64,000 bases of DNA, from assembly GCA_029218425.1 (NCBI GenBank), contig JAQXRH010000030.1, positions 1-64,000 of the forward strand. Reading direction: 5' to 3'. Below the pieces are notes generated by a model. That model searched no databases. It saw only the letters and a program-made list of their open reading frames with translations, and had not been told where the DNA came from. Below are positions 29,986 to 39,811 of the stretch, in pieces (position 1 is the first letter of the stretch; each line of letters starts with the position of its first letter). The translations under genes were made by a program, and so were the position numbers. The stretch comes from Bacteroidales bacterium. Lineage in GTDB: Bacteria; Bacteroidota; Bacteroidia; Bacteroidales; Muribaculaceae.

Positions 29986-31251
29986 ATGCCAAAGTTTTCA
30001 TCTTTTCTAACATTATTTATATCATTGTCGGCATTAACCCTCTCTGCTGCCGACCCCACTGCCACAGCCTTCTCCTATGAGCAATGCCTCGGCTCGTGGC
30101 GCCCCTACCCCGTCCCCTCCTCTACCATAGAATCACCCGACTCCCTTTCTCCTATTTTCATAAACCACGTCGGTAGACACGGCTCTCGATTTCCTTCTTC
30201 GCCTAACTCTACCTTCGCCCTGATGCGTGCCCTACAACGTGCCGACTCCCTCAACACCGTCACCCCCGACGGCCGTCGACTCCTCGACCTCACTCGCTAT
30301 GTGGCACAACGTGCCGACAACTACTGGGGCGCGCTCGACTCCCTCGGCATGGCCGAACAACGTGGCATCGCTTCTCGAATGTTCATTTCCTACCCCGACC
30401 TGTTCATCAACGGCTCCGTTTATGCCGTATCATCCTACTCTCCTCGTTCCATAATGTCAATGTACTCTTTCACCCACCAGCTATCCCGACTTAACAACAA
30501 AATCGAAATCTCCACGTCGTCCGGCCGCTCCGCATCCCAGCTATTACGCCCATTCGACCTCAATAGCGACTACATCGATTTCATTCGCTCCAAAGTGTGG
30601 GAAACCCCTTGGAGCGACTTTGCCGACTCTCGCATCTCTGCCACCCCCTTGCGTAATATCCTCGGCAAAGACTACCCGCTATCCATCTCCGATACTCGCG
30701 ACCTTGCCATCGACCTCTACCATTTCCTCGGCGGGCTCCCTGCTATGGGCATAAACATCGACATCAGCCAATTCCTTTCCCTCGACGACATTAACGCTTT
30801 ATGGAGCGTCTACAACCTACGGCAATATCTGCAGCGCACCGCATCCGTCCTCTCTTCTGCTCCCGCCGACATTGCTTCGCCTCTTGTCCTCGACATCATC
30901 CGCTCCACCGACGACGCCATCAACGGCTCTTCCGATGTCACTATCCATCTGCGCTTCGGTCATGCCGAAACCCTTCTCCCCCTTTTCTCGCAACTGCGTC
31001 TTAGGGGTGCTTTCTACCTAACCAACTACTATGACACGGTAGCTCAGCATTTCAAAAACTTCGATATAGTCCCAATGGCTGCCAACCTCCAAATCGTGCT
31101 TTTCAAAGCCCAAAGCGGAGCCTACTACGTGCGCTTCGACCTCAACGAACAGCCTATTCCGCTTCTTCCCAACGACGACCGCATTTACCTGCCTTGGAGC
31201 GAAGCTCGCGACTACATGATTCGCTGCCTTCCCCTCTACGACCAACCTTGA
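29986..31251 (+). CDS. Secreted histidine-type phosphatase (MINPP/phytase-like)
   Basis: Signal peptide; RHGSR (NHVGRHGSRFPSS) and distal HLRFGHAETLLPL motif of histidine acid phosphatases. Confidence 0.82.
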   Translation: MPKFSSFLTLFISLSALTLSAADPTATAFSYEQCLGSWRPYPVPSSTIESPDSLSPIFINHVGRHGSRFPSSPNSTFALMRALQRADSLNTVTPDGRRLLDLTRYVAQRADNYWGALDSLGMAEQRGIASRMFISYPDLFINGSVYAVSSYSPRSIMSMYSFTHQLSRLNNKIEISTSSGRSASQLLRPFDLNSDYIDFIRSKVWETPWSDFADSRISATPLRNILGKDYPLSISDTRDLAIDLYHFLGGLPAMGINIDISQFLSLDDINALWSVYNLRQYLQRTASVLSSAPADIASPLVLDIIRSTDDAINGSSDVTIHLRFGHAETLLPLFSQLRLRGAFYLTNYYDTVAQHFKNFDIVPMAANLQIVLFKAQSGAYYVRFDLNEQPIPLLPNDDRIYLPWSEARDYMIRCLPLYDQP

Positions 31252-31328
31252 TTTCCTCCGGTTACGCAGTAGCCTATTCCCATCCATTCCGAGGACCTAT
31301 AAATAGGCCTCACGCAAATCAATAGGCC

Positions 31329-32474
31329 TCACACAAACCCGTTGATTATTGCCGCTATCTCCTCAGCCTCCGCTTCGGCCGTACACGATGATATCGGCAA
31401 TGACAGCACGCTCCCGCCTATCGCTTCAGCCTGCTCAAGCGCGTCGCCCACCGCCCGGAAATCCACCCTCGCCATGCAAGGCTGCCTATGCGGCGGAACT
31501 GCATAATGTATATCCGTAGCCACTCCCGCATCACGAAGATACTCCTGCAATCGGTCACGCTCCGCACATCTCACCACATACTGATGCCACACCATATCCT
31601 CGCCCGTCAACATCGGCTTGGCAATGGCTTTGTTACTGATTATCCGGTCATATATCCCAGCTATCACCCGGCGCCGGCCATTCTCCCGCTCCACGTACGG
31701 CATCTTCACATTCAGCACCGCAGCCTGCATCGGGTCGAGGCGGCAATTGGCTCCTACATATATGTTATGGTAACGGCGGTCGCTGCCATAATTGCTCAGC
31801 GCACGCACTCGGGCAGCAAGGTCGCCATCGTGCGTCACTACAGCGCCGGCATCACCCAATGCACCAAGATTTTTTGTCGGATAAAAGGAGAATGCCCCGG
31901 CATGGCCGAGTCCTCCGCTCACGCTTGTCCCATACAGCCCCGGAGTATCACTGCGCGACCCTATCGCCTGCGCATTATCCTCTATCACCAGCAATCCATA
32001 TCGTTCTACTATCGCTTTCAGTCGCGCATCCCAGCACACTCTGCCATACAAATGCACCGGCATTATACCTCGCGTTCGCGATGTTATCGACTCCTCTATT
32101 CGCGATGTGTCCAAATTTAGCGTCGCCATATCTACCGGCGCAAGCACCGGACGCAACCCGGCATCTAATATCGCAAGCACCGACGCTATATACGTGTTGG
32201 CAGCAACTATCACCTCATCCCCTTTTTTCAAATCTCCGCGGTCAACCCACGCCCGTAGTATCAGTCGGAGCGCATCAAGTCCGTTGCTCACTCCTACTGC
32301 ATATTCCGCTCCGGTCATTGACTGCAACCCTCGCTCCAAACGCTCGCACTCGCCGCCACCTATATAACGTCCCGACGTTATCACACGCGACACCGCCGCC
32401 TCTATTTCAGTCATATACGGCGCATTAATCTCCGCAAGATCCAAAAATGTGTATTTAGCTTTCGCCATTTTCAT
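31329..32474 (-). CDS. DegT/DnrJ/EryC1/StrS sugar aminotransferase (FdtB/QdtB-like)
   Basis: GVSNGLDALRLILRAW; VIEDNAQAIGS; FSFYPTKNLGALGDAGAVVT PLP-Lys motif; operon context. Confidence 0.9.
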   Translation of the reverse strand: MKMAKAKYTFLDLAEINAPYMTEIEAAVSRVITSGRYIGGGECERLERGLQSMTGAEYAVGVSNGLDALRLILRAWVDRGDLKKGDEVIVAANTYIASVLAILDAGLRPVLAPVDMATLNLDTSRIEESITSRTRGIMPVHLYGRVCWDARLKAIVERYGLLVIEDNAQAIGSRSDTPGLYGTSVSGGLGHAGAFSFYPTKNLGALGDAGAVVTHDGDLAARVRALSNYGSDRRYHNIYVGANCRLDPMQAAVLNVKMPYVERENGRRRVIAGIYDRIISNKAIAKPMLTGEDMVWHQYVVRCAERDRLQEYLRDAGVATDIHYAVPPHRQPCMARVDFRAVGDALEQAEAIGGSVLSLPISSCTAEAEAEEIAAIINGFV

Positions 32475-33337
32475 CCCTCAACATATATTTCTTTAAACCG
32501 TCGCATACTCCGGCAATAGTCATCCTCGCTGTATAGTTCCGATGTCAACACCAAACTTACCGACCCCGACGAAAAGTTATCCAACGAGCGCCATATACCA
32601 TTGGGTATATACAATGCCTTGTATGGCCTATTTAGCGAAAATTTCCTCTCGTCCACTCCATCTGTCAGCGTCACGTCAAACGACCCCGACGCTGCTATGA
32701 TAAACTCATGCGCTCGAAAATGGGAATGGCCTCCTCGCTCGGAGTCGCCAGGCACATCATATAAATAGAACACTCGCTTTATCGGGAAAAGGTTATCACT
32801 ATTGTCGACAACCGTAAGCGACCCATTGGGATGGCATATTCGCGACAGTTCTACTATGCGGCAATCGTCAAGACTGTTGCGCCTGTTGAAATCATAATCC
32901 CATGCCTTTGCCGTATCTGTCACAGCATGAGGCTGCTCTCCCCCATTTAGCATTTTGAGCCACTCTCCCTTGTCTCGCAGATAGTCTCGCTCGTCATAGT
33001 TGGTCGACGACAGCACCAAAGCCACTGAATTGGTCGAGAAATTGTCGATACGACGCCACGTCATCGGCGGCACATGAAGCCCGTAAAACGAGCGGCCAAG
33101 CGATATGCGCTCCTCGCCCGAACCGCTATCCACAACCACGTCAAACGACCCCGACAGCGCCACTATCAACTCCGACGCCGTGCGAAACGCATGCCCATGC
33201 CGTTCTTCGCCTCCCGGCACATCATATATCCAATAGGCTCGGCGTATCTCAAACGGCACCTGCGCGCCATTCTCTACAAAGGTCAGGTTCCCTCGCGGGT
33301 CAAGTATCTTTGGCAATGTCAGCAATTGTGGCTTCAT
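32471..33337 (-). CDS. Tandem-duplicated FdtA/QdtA-type dTDP-sugar 3,4-ketoisomerase (two cupin domains)
   Basis: Two homologous halves: RRAYWIYDVPGGEERHGHAFRTASELIVALSGSFDV and KRVFYLYDVPGDSERGGHSHFRAHEFIIAASGSFDV. Confidence 0.85.
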   Translation of the reverse strand: MKPQLLTLPKILDPRGNLTFVENGAQVPFEIRRAYWIYDVPGGEERHGHAFRTASELIVALSGSFDVVVDSGSGEERISLGRSFYGLHVPPMTWRRIDNFSTNSVALVLSSTNYDERDYLRDKGEWLKMLNGGEQPHAVTDTAKAWDYDFNRRNSLDDCRIVELSRICHPNGSLTVVDNSDNLFPIKRVFYLYDVPGDSERGGHSHFRAHEFIIAASGSFDVTLTDGVDERKFSLNRPYKALYIPNGIWRSLDNFSSGSVSLVLTSELYSEDDYCRSMRRFKEIYVEG

Positions 33338-33377
33338 AGCTTTACTAATCTGGATTAAACGCTATTTCTTTTATCTT

Positions 33378-34259
33378 CTATCCCTCGCTATCAGCAAGCG
33401 CTATCAGATACTTGCCATAGTCATTCTTAGCCATCGGCGCTGCTATCTCACGCAGCTTTTCAGCAGTGATAAATCCACGACGATAGGCCACCTCTTCCAA
33501 CGCTGCTACGTAAAAGCCTTGTCGCTTCTGTATCGCTTCAATAAATGCCGACGCCTCCATCAGCGAATCTATTGTGCCGGTATCAAGCCACGCAAATCCG
33601 CGACCGAAGCATTTCACATTCAATCGCCCAGCTTGCATATATGCCTCATTCACCGAGGTTATCTCCAATTCCCCTCGTGCCGACGGCTTTACATTGGCCG
33701 CAATATCCACCACATCATTGGGATAGAAATACAACCCTACCACCGCAAGGTCGCTCTTGGGCACCTCCGGCTTCTCCTCTATCGACGTTGCATGTCCGCT
33801 CTCATCAAGCGTTACTACGCCATAACGGTTGGGATCTTTAACCTGGTAGGCAAACACGGTTGCCTCATTCTTCTTCTCTGCGATGGAAAGGGCCTCACGC
33901 AGCAAACCGGTAAATCCCTGCCCGTAGAATATATTGTCGCCCAACACTAAGCATGCGCTATCTTCGCCTATAAATTCGCGCCCTATGATGAACGCCTGCG
34001 CCAGCCCTTCAGGTCGGGGCTGCTCGGCATACGAAAACTCCACCCCCAATTCTTCACCGCTGCCAAGCAACCGTCGGAACATAGGCAAATCTTCCGGAGT
34101 CGATATTATCAATATCTCCTTTATCCCGGCAAGCATCAGTACCGACACCGGATAATATATCATCGGCTTGTCATACACCGGTATCAACTGTTTCGACACT
34201 CCCTTTGTTATCGGATAAAGTCGTGTTCCCGACCCCCCTGCCAATACTATTCCTTTCAT
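33378..34259 (-). CDS. rmlA: Glucose-1-phosphate thymidylyltransferase
   Basis: [46 protein letters not shown]. Confidence 0.96.
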   Translation of the reverse strand: MKGIVLAGGSGTRLYPITKGVSKQLIPVYDKPMIYYPVSVLMLAGIKEILIISTPEDLPMFRRLLGSGEELGVEFSYAEQPRPEGLAQAFIIGREFIGEDSACLVLGDNIFYGQGFTGLLREALSIAEKKNEATVFAYQVKDPNRYGVVTLDESGHATSIEEKPEVPKSDLAVVGLYFYPNDVVDIAANVKPSARGELEITSVNEAYMQAGRLNVKCFGRGFAWLDTGTIDSLMEASAFIEAIQKRQGFYVAALEEVAYRRGFITAEKLREIAAPMAKNDYGKYLIALADSEG

Positions 34260-34295
34260 AGCTTTATTCTCTTTAATGAGTATCAATCATCGGTC

Positions 34296-35495
34296 CTATC
34301 TCCCATTGTACATCATATCGTAATACTTCTGGTAATCGCCCGACACCACATCGGCCACCCATTGCTGATTGTCAAGATACCATTTCAACGTCTTGCGTAT
34401 TCCTTCCACAAACGGTGTCTCGGGATACCATCCCAATTCAGTGGCTATCTTTGTCGGATCTATCGCATAACGCATATCATGCCCTGGCCTATCTGCCACG
34501 TAGGTTATCAACTCGTCATTTATTTCCTCTGGCGCTATGGCAAATATCTCGCGATACTTAGGCTCGGACTCAAGCATCTCCCTTACAATCCTGATTATCG
34601 TTTTGACGATGTTGATATTGCTTTCCTCGTTAAATCCTCCTATATTATAGACTTCTCCTATACGGCCTTTGCGCAACACCATGTCTATCCCCTTGGCATG
34701 GTCTGCCACGTAGAGCCAATCTCTCACGTTCTCCCCCTTGCCGTACACCGGCAATTTCTTCCCCTCTGTGATATTCTTGATTATCAGCGGTATAAGTTTC
34801 TCTGGAAAGTGATACGGGCCGTAATTGTTGGAGCAACGTGTTATGTTGACGGGCATCCCGTAGGTCTCGTGATACGCCATTGTCAACATGTCGGCCGCTG
34901 TCTTCGACGCCGAATATGGCGACCGTGGTGCAAGCGGCGTTGCCTCGGTGAAAAATTTGTCACCGAATGTCTTCAAGTCGCTACGGCCTGCCACTACGCG
35001 CGCCACATCTTCGCTCAAATGCAATTCATGCGCCTCGGCATACGTCTTCTCCAACGACCCATACACCTCATCGGTAGATATCTGCAAAAATTTCTTCCCT
35101 TCTCGGTATTTTGGCTTCCCGTTTTCATCTTTGCCTTCACACCATGCCTTGCGAGCACAGTCAAGCATATTCTGCGCCCCAAGTATATTGGTCTCAAGAA
35201 ACAACCGTGGATTGGTAATCGACCTGTCAACATGGCTCTCGGCAGCAAAATTCACCACATAGTCGGGGTCATATTCCGCCATCAGCTTCTCCACCAATTC
35301 GCGGTCACCGATATCGCCCTTCACAAAGTTTACATTGTCTAATTCAAGCAACGGCTTTATTGTCATCAGATTTCCCGCATACGTAAGCACATCCAATATC
35401 AACACATCTACTTCATTGCCATACGTCTTGATAAGGTAATCCACAAAGTTGCTACCGATAAATCCGGCGCCTCCCGTTACCAGATATTTTTTCAT
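34296..35495 (-). CDS. rmlB: dTDP-glucose 4,6-dehydratase
   Basis: KYLVTGGAGFIGSNFVDYL; FAAESHVDRSI; YSASKTAADML; RCSNNYGPYHFPEKLIPL. Confidence 0.96.
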   Translation of the reverse strand: MKKYLVTGGAGFIGSNFVDYLIKTYGNEVDVLILDVLTYAGNLMTIKPLLELDNVNFVKGDIGDRELVEKLMAEYDPDYVVNFAAESHVDRSITNPRLFLETNILGAQNMLDCARKAWCEGKDENGKPKYREGKKFLQISTDEVYGSLEKTYAEAHELHLSEDVARVVAGRSDLKTFGDKFFTEATPLAPRSPYSASKTAADMLTMAYHETYGMPVNITRCSNNYGPYHFPEKLIPLIIKNITEGKKLPVYGKGENVRDWLYVADHAKGIDMVLRKGRIGEVYNIGGFNEESNINIVKTIIRIVREMLESEPKYREIFAIAPEEINDELITYVADRPGHDMRYAIDPTKIATELGWYPETPFVEGIRKTLKWYLDNQQWVADVVSGDYQKYYDMMYNGR

Positions 35496-35601
35496 AATAT
35501 CTTCGTATTTTTCTTATAAAATTCTGTTTAATATGTTTTATAATATTTCCCCACCCCGTTCACCGACGCTTTTAATCTATTTTATATAATCCATTTTCGC
35601 A

Positions 35602-37269
35602 TCAGCGGTAGAGGTATCGCTTTATCGAGCGCTTCGGCGTCTTCTCAAATTCATTGGGTATAAGCTGTATGTGCTCAATCCGTTCGTACGGCGCCACTAT
35701 CTTGTTCAAGTCCTGACGCACGCCCTCCATTATTGGCTCCATGTCAACTATTGTAAGCTTCTCGCGGTCCATCTGCTCGTAGTCGGGATAGACTATCGCT
35801 ATCAACCCCTTGCCTCGTTCCACCACAAGGCTCTCACTCACGTAAGGCATATTGTTGAGCTTCGACTCTATCTCCTCAGGATATACATTCTGTCCGCTTG
35901 CCGTCAATATCATTGTCTTATACCTCCCCCTGATAAACAAGGTCCCATTCTCGCTGCGCACTCCCATATCTCCCGTATGAAGCCACCCATCTTCATCAAG
36001 CACTCCAGCTGTTGCTTCTTGGTTCTTATAATACCCGGCCATCACGTTCTGTCCTTTGACGCATATCTCTCCAGGTATTGTCTCCGGATCTTCCGATTCT
36101 ATCTTCGACTGCATGATTCCCGGCAACGTCATCCCGCACGACTGTGGCACAAACTCCCGCCACGGCGTGTAGCTAATAAGTGGCCCGCACTCTGTCATGC
36201 CATAGCCTACCGTGAACGGAAACTTTATTCTATGCAAAAACTCCTCTACCTCTTTGTTGAGCGGAGCTCCCCCCACTATCACCTCCTCAAACTCTCCCCC
36301 GAATGCTTCTACCAACCTGCTGCGTATCTTCCCATATATCGCCTTGTCAAGAAACGGTATCGCAAGTGCCCATCGCATCGGCTGCTTCGTTATCATCGGC
36401 ACTATCTGATTCTTGTATATCTTCTCAAGCACCAACGGAACAGTCACTATTAGATTGGGCTTAACTTCTCGCATAGCTTTCACCAGCAATTTCGGCGACG
36501 GCAACCGCCCGAACAACGTGATATGCGACCCGGTCGCCAACGGCGTCAACATGTCAAACGCACACCCGTAGGCATGCGCCAACGGCAAGAACGACAACAC
36601 CCGCGACCCTGGATAATGCAAACGCGAATTAATGCCGAACACCACATTGCCCGCAAGGTTGTCAAACGTCAACATCACCCCCTTCGAAAATCCCGTAGTC
36701 CCCGACGTATAGTTCAACTCCGCAATCGCATGCTTATCAAGGATGGCATACTTCACATCCTCGCGACTAAACCCATTGCGATAGCGCGACTTCAGCTTCC
36801 GTGTCAAGTTCTTTAGCACTCGCGAAGGCATCTGTTCCTGGTCTCCGCGCTCGGCAAGCACTCTTCGTGTATCCAACGACAACGCTGCCTTCAACGCCGG
36901 CATCTCATCGAAATCAAGATTTTCAAACACCGAATTGCTCACAAACAGCAACACCGCGTCCGAATGATTGATGATATGCTGTGCGTCCTGAGCATTAAAA
37001 TCCTGAAGCACTGGCACTATCACCGCCCCATAGGTTATCGTCGCAATATACGCTGTGACCCACGTCGTTTTATTCCTTCCGCACAACGCTATCTTATCGC
37101 CAGCCTTTACACCCTGGCTCTCGAAAAATATATGCAATCGCGCTATGCGCTTTGCCAATTCTCCGTAGGTGATTGTCGACCCATTATCTCCATAATCGCT
37201 AAGCGCCGGCAATGCCCAATTTTTCTTAAAACTTTCGGCATATATTGCGGTCAAATCTTCTTTTACCAT
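35602..37269 (-). CDS. AMP-binding long-chain acyl-CoA synthetase-like protein
   Basis: AELNYTSGTTGFSKGVMLTFDNL AMP-binding motif; GYGMTECGPLISY; DEDGWLHTGDMG. Confidence 0.9.
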   Translation of the reverse strand: MVKEDLTAIYAESFKKNWALPALSDYGDNGSTITYGELAKRIARLHIFFESQGVKAGDKIALCGRNKTTWVTAYIATITYGAVIVPVLQDFNAQDAQHIINHSDAVLLFVSNSVFENLDFDEMPALKAALSLDTRRVLAERGDQEQMPSRVLKNLTRKLKSRYRNGFSREDVKYAILDKHAIAELNYTSGTTGFSKGVMLTFDNLAGNVVFGINSRLHYPGSRVLSFLPLAHAYGCAFDMLTPLATGSHITLFGRLPSPKLLVKAMREVKPNLIVTVPLVLEKIYKNQIVPMITKQPMRWALAIPFLDKAIYGKIRSRLVEAFGGEFEEVIVGGAPLNKEVEEFLHRIKFPFTVGYGMTECGPLISYTPWREFVPQSCGMTLPGIMQSKIESEDPETIPGEICVKGQNVMAGYYKNQEATAGVLDEDGWLHTGDMGVRSENGTLFIRGRYKTMILTASGQNVYPEEIESKLNNMPYVSESLVVERGKGLIAIVYPDYEQMDREKLTIVDMEPIMEGVRQDLNKIVAPYERIEHIQLIPNEFEKTPKRSIKRYLYR

Positions 37270-37363
37270 ATCGCTAATGTGTATCTCTGCTTGGTCTTGA
37301 TTTAAGTTTGCTTTCTCGTAAATTTGTCACCCACATTTCGCTCTCCCCCTGGCCTACTTGTTA

Positions 37364-38572
37364 TCAATATCCGTCAATCACCGGGAAGCCGGCATCCTCA
37401 AGCGCTTTCTTTATCTGCGCAACATGGTCACGGTCGCGCGTCTCCATCTCCACGTGCAACGAACACGAATTTATATGGTTGGTGGCCTTCGTGCGCTCAT
37501 GCGTCACCGAGATGATATTGCCGCCATTACGGCCTATAATCTCGCTCACCGCCGACAACTGTCCCGGCTTGTCATCAAGTTCAAGCGTCAACATGCACAT
37601 GCGTCCGCCCATCATCATACCGCGCGTTATCACTCGGTTCAATATCGTAACATCGATATTACCACCCGACACCAAGCACACTACCTTCTTACCCTTGACG
37701 GGCAACTTATCAAACATTACCGCTGCCACAGCCGTCGCCCCAGCCCCCTCGGCTATCAGCTTCTGTTTCTCTATCAACGCCAATATCGCCGCCGATATCT
37801 CATCATCCGACACCGTCACCACCTCGTCGACATACTCGCGGCACATCTCAAACGTATTGATGCCCGGCTCTTTTACCGCTATACCATCGGCTATCGTCGA
37901 CACACTGTCAAGATGCACCGACTTATCCTCAGTCAACGACCGCTGCATCGACGGCGCTCCCGACGCCTGTACGCCATAAACCTTAATATCCGGACGCAAT
38001 GTCTTCACAGCAAACGCCACTCCCGATATCAGCCCCCCACCTCCTATCGGAACTACTATCGCCTCTACATCCTGCAATTCCTCAATTATCTCCAACCCTA
38101 TCGTCCCCTGGCCAGCTATGACCAACGGGTCGTCAAAAGGATGCACAAACGTGTAACCATACTCTTCCTTAAGCTCCAACGCTTTCTTATATGCATCGTC
38201 ATATACTCCCGGAACAAGGCAAACCTCCGCTCCAAATCGCTTCGTAGCCTCTATCTTGGATATCGGAGCTCCCGCCGGCAAACATATCAGCGCCTTTATG
38301 CCATTATGCTTGGCTCCCAATGCCACGCCCTGCGCGTGATTGCCTGCCGAACAGGCTATCACTCCTCGCGACTTCTCCTCCTCCGACAACTGCGATATCT
38401 TGTAATATGCACCGCGCAACTTGAACGACCCGGTATACTGCAAATTCTCCGGCTTCAGATACACCGTGCATTCCTTCGACAAATCTGTCGGACCTATTAT
38501 CTTCGGATGACGAGCCACATCCTTAAGCACCTGCTGGGCCTTATATATCTCGCTAATCTTTAATGCTGACAT
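37364..38572 (-). CDS. ilvA: Threonine ammonia-lyase with C-terminal ACT domain
   Basis: ENLQYTGSFKLRGAYYKI PLP-Lys motif; VPIGGGGLISGVAFAVK; ACT-like C-terminus MCMLTLELDDKPGQLSAVSEIIGRNGGNI. Confidence 0.92.
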   Translation of the reverse strand: MSALKISEIYKAQQVLKDVARHPKIIGPTDLSKECTVYLKPENLQYTGSFKLRGAYYKISQLSEEEKSRGVIACSAGNHAQGVALGAKHNGIKALICLPAGAPISKIEATKRFGAEVCLVPGVYDDAYKKALELKEEYGYTFVHPFDDPLVIAGQGTIGLEIIEELQDVEAIVVPIGGGGLISGVAFAVKTLRPDIKVYGVQASGAPSMQRSLTEDKSVHLDSVSTIADGIAVKEPGINTFEMCREYVDEVVTVSDDEISAAILALIEKQKLIAEGAGATAVAAVMFDKLPVKGKKVVCLVSGGNIDVTILNRVITRGMMMGGRMCMLTLELDDKPGQLSAVSEIIGRNGGNIISVTHERTKATNHINSCSLHVEMETRDRDHVAQIKKALEDAGFPVIDGY

Positions 38573-38804
38573 TTCTATGGTGACTTTTTTATTGTTATTT
38601 CTTAGTTGTTACTATTAGCCTCCCGCCTGGGATGCTTAGGTAAATCGCTATTCACAATTTTTATAATGCAAAAATAATAAATGATACGCAAATTTACCAC
38701 ATCACCACCATAAAAATGCGCCAAAATCATACACTCCCTTAATTAATAATCAATTAAAAAAGCGTAGCGTCCTTTTTTCAAAATGAAAACATAGCTGGAC
38801 TGCG

Positions 38805-39422
38805 TTATCGCCTATTGGAGGCGCGAAGTATCATCGGAAAACCGTCGCCCAACTTCACCGGCGACGACACCCTCACGCTATCCGCCACGCCACGTGCCTC
38901 ACCCAAGTCGGTCGTCGAACGCAAGACGACATAATACAACGGCTCGCCCGTCTCCACAATAATCGCACCGTGATAACCTCCTTCGTCCATGCGCTTGCGC
39001 ATCGACTTTGCATGAAACAGCTGCTTGAACCTCCCCACCACCACATTGTATTTTTTCAACTGACTCGCTGTGAAACCGGCCTCCTCTGTTGCCGTAACAT
39101 ACTCCACAACCACATTGACAGTATCACCCCCCGTCACTATCTTCTCCTCTCGGCTCATCTCCCTCACTCGCGTATATATCGTACTCTCAGCCTCTTCCCC
39201 CTTTTTCTCCATAGCCTTATCGTACGCTTTCTTGTAATTCTCCTCATTTGTACCGCACCCCATCATCATCCCGGCCATCGCCACCATCATCCCTATGATG
39301 GCGCTCTTTCCCGTCAAGCCACTAAATATGCGCTTGCGCAGACCCTTGCATCCGCTCCCCATATTACCACCGAAGCACACCTTGTTGCTACCGATGCCCA
39401 TCTTCTCCTTTTCCTCTTTCAT
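38805..39422 (-). CDS. SPOR-domain-like lipoprotein
   Basis: MVAMAGMMMGCGTNEENYKKAYDKAMEKKGEEAES lipobox; C-terminal YNVVVGRFKQLFHAKSMRKRMDEGGYHGAIIVETGEPLYYVVLRST; start codon uncertain. Confidence 0.7.
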   Translation of the reverse strand: MKEEKEKMGIGSNKVCFGGNMGSGCKGLRKRIFSGLTGKSAIIGMMVAMAGMMMGCGTNEENYKKAYDKAMEKKGEEAESTIYTRVREMSREEKIVTGGDTVNVVVEYVTATEEAGFTASQLKKYNVVVGRFKQLFHAKSMRKRMDEGGYHGAIIVETGEPLYYVVLRSTTDLGEARGVADSVRVSSPVKLGDGFPMILRASNRR

Positions 39423-39454
39423 CTTCTATAAGTTTTAGATTACAACCACCTTAT

Positions 39455-39567
39455 GCATCCGTCCTCCGAGTTTTGCTACTGGGACAGTTGTTGGACTGCT
39501 CCATTTTGCATCCGTCTTCCGAGTTTTGCTACTCGGGCAGTTGTAGAACTGCGCCATTTTGCATCCG
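39455..39567. repeat. 53-bp tandem direct repeat (two units plus 7-bp partial third)
   Basis: GCATCCGTC[C/T]TCCGAGTTTTGCTACT... starts at 39455 and 39508; GCATCCG again at 39561. Confidence 0.85.
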
Positions 39568-39582
39568 ATGCTTTAAAACACT

Positions 39583-39614
39583 AAAGCCATCAACCCGTGT
39601 AAGTTGATGGCTTT
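39583..39614. terminator. Hairpin terminator downstream of tRNA-Val
   Basis: AAAGCCATCAAC (39583-39594) / GTTGATGGCTTT (39603-39614). Confidence 0.7.
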
Positions 39615-39623
39615 TTACTGAGG

Positions 39624-39698
39624 TGGGCGCTGAGGGATTCGAACCCCCGACCCTCTGCTTGTAAGGCAGATGCTCTGAACCAGCTGAGCTAAGCGCCC
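39624..39698 (-). tRNA. tRNA-Val (TAC anticodon)
   Basis: Minus strand GGGCGCTTAGCTCAGCTGGTTCAGAGCATCTGCCTTACAAGCAGAGGGTCGGGGGTTCGAATCCCTCAGCGCCCA; TACCTTTG -7 box at 39719-39726 (-). Confidence 0.95.
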
Positions 39699-39811
39699 TC
39701 TTTTGCTGAATTGCGTTGCAAAGGTACGACTTTTTTTTTACCCACCAAACTTTTCAACCACTTTTTTCCAAATTTCTTCAAAAATGGTCACAAAAATTAC
39801 ACAAAGAATGC

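Noticed and set aside
38644-38804. AT-rich gap between ilvA and the SPOR lipoprotein gene as a hidden gene or RNA
   Set aside because: No open frame with support and no clear structured RNA pattern by eye
39455-39698. Integrative element attachment site at tRNA-Val
   Set aside because: No integrase, no tRNA 3'-end duplication seen, and flanking genes are core functions
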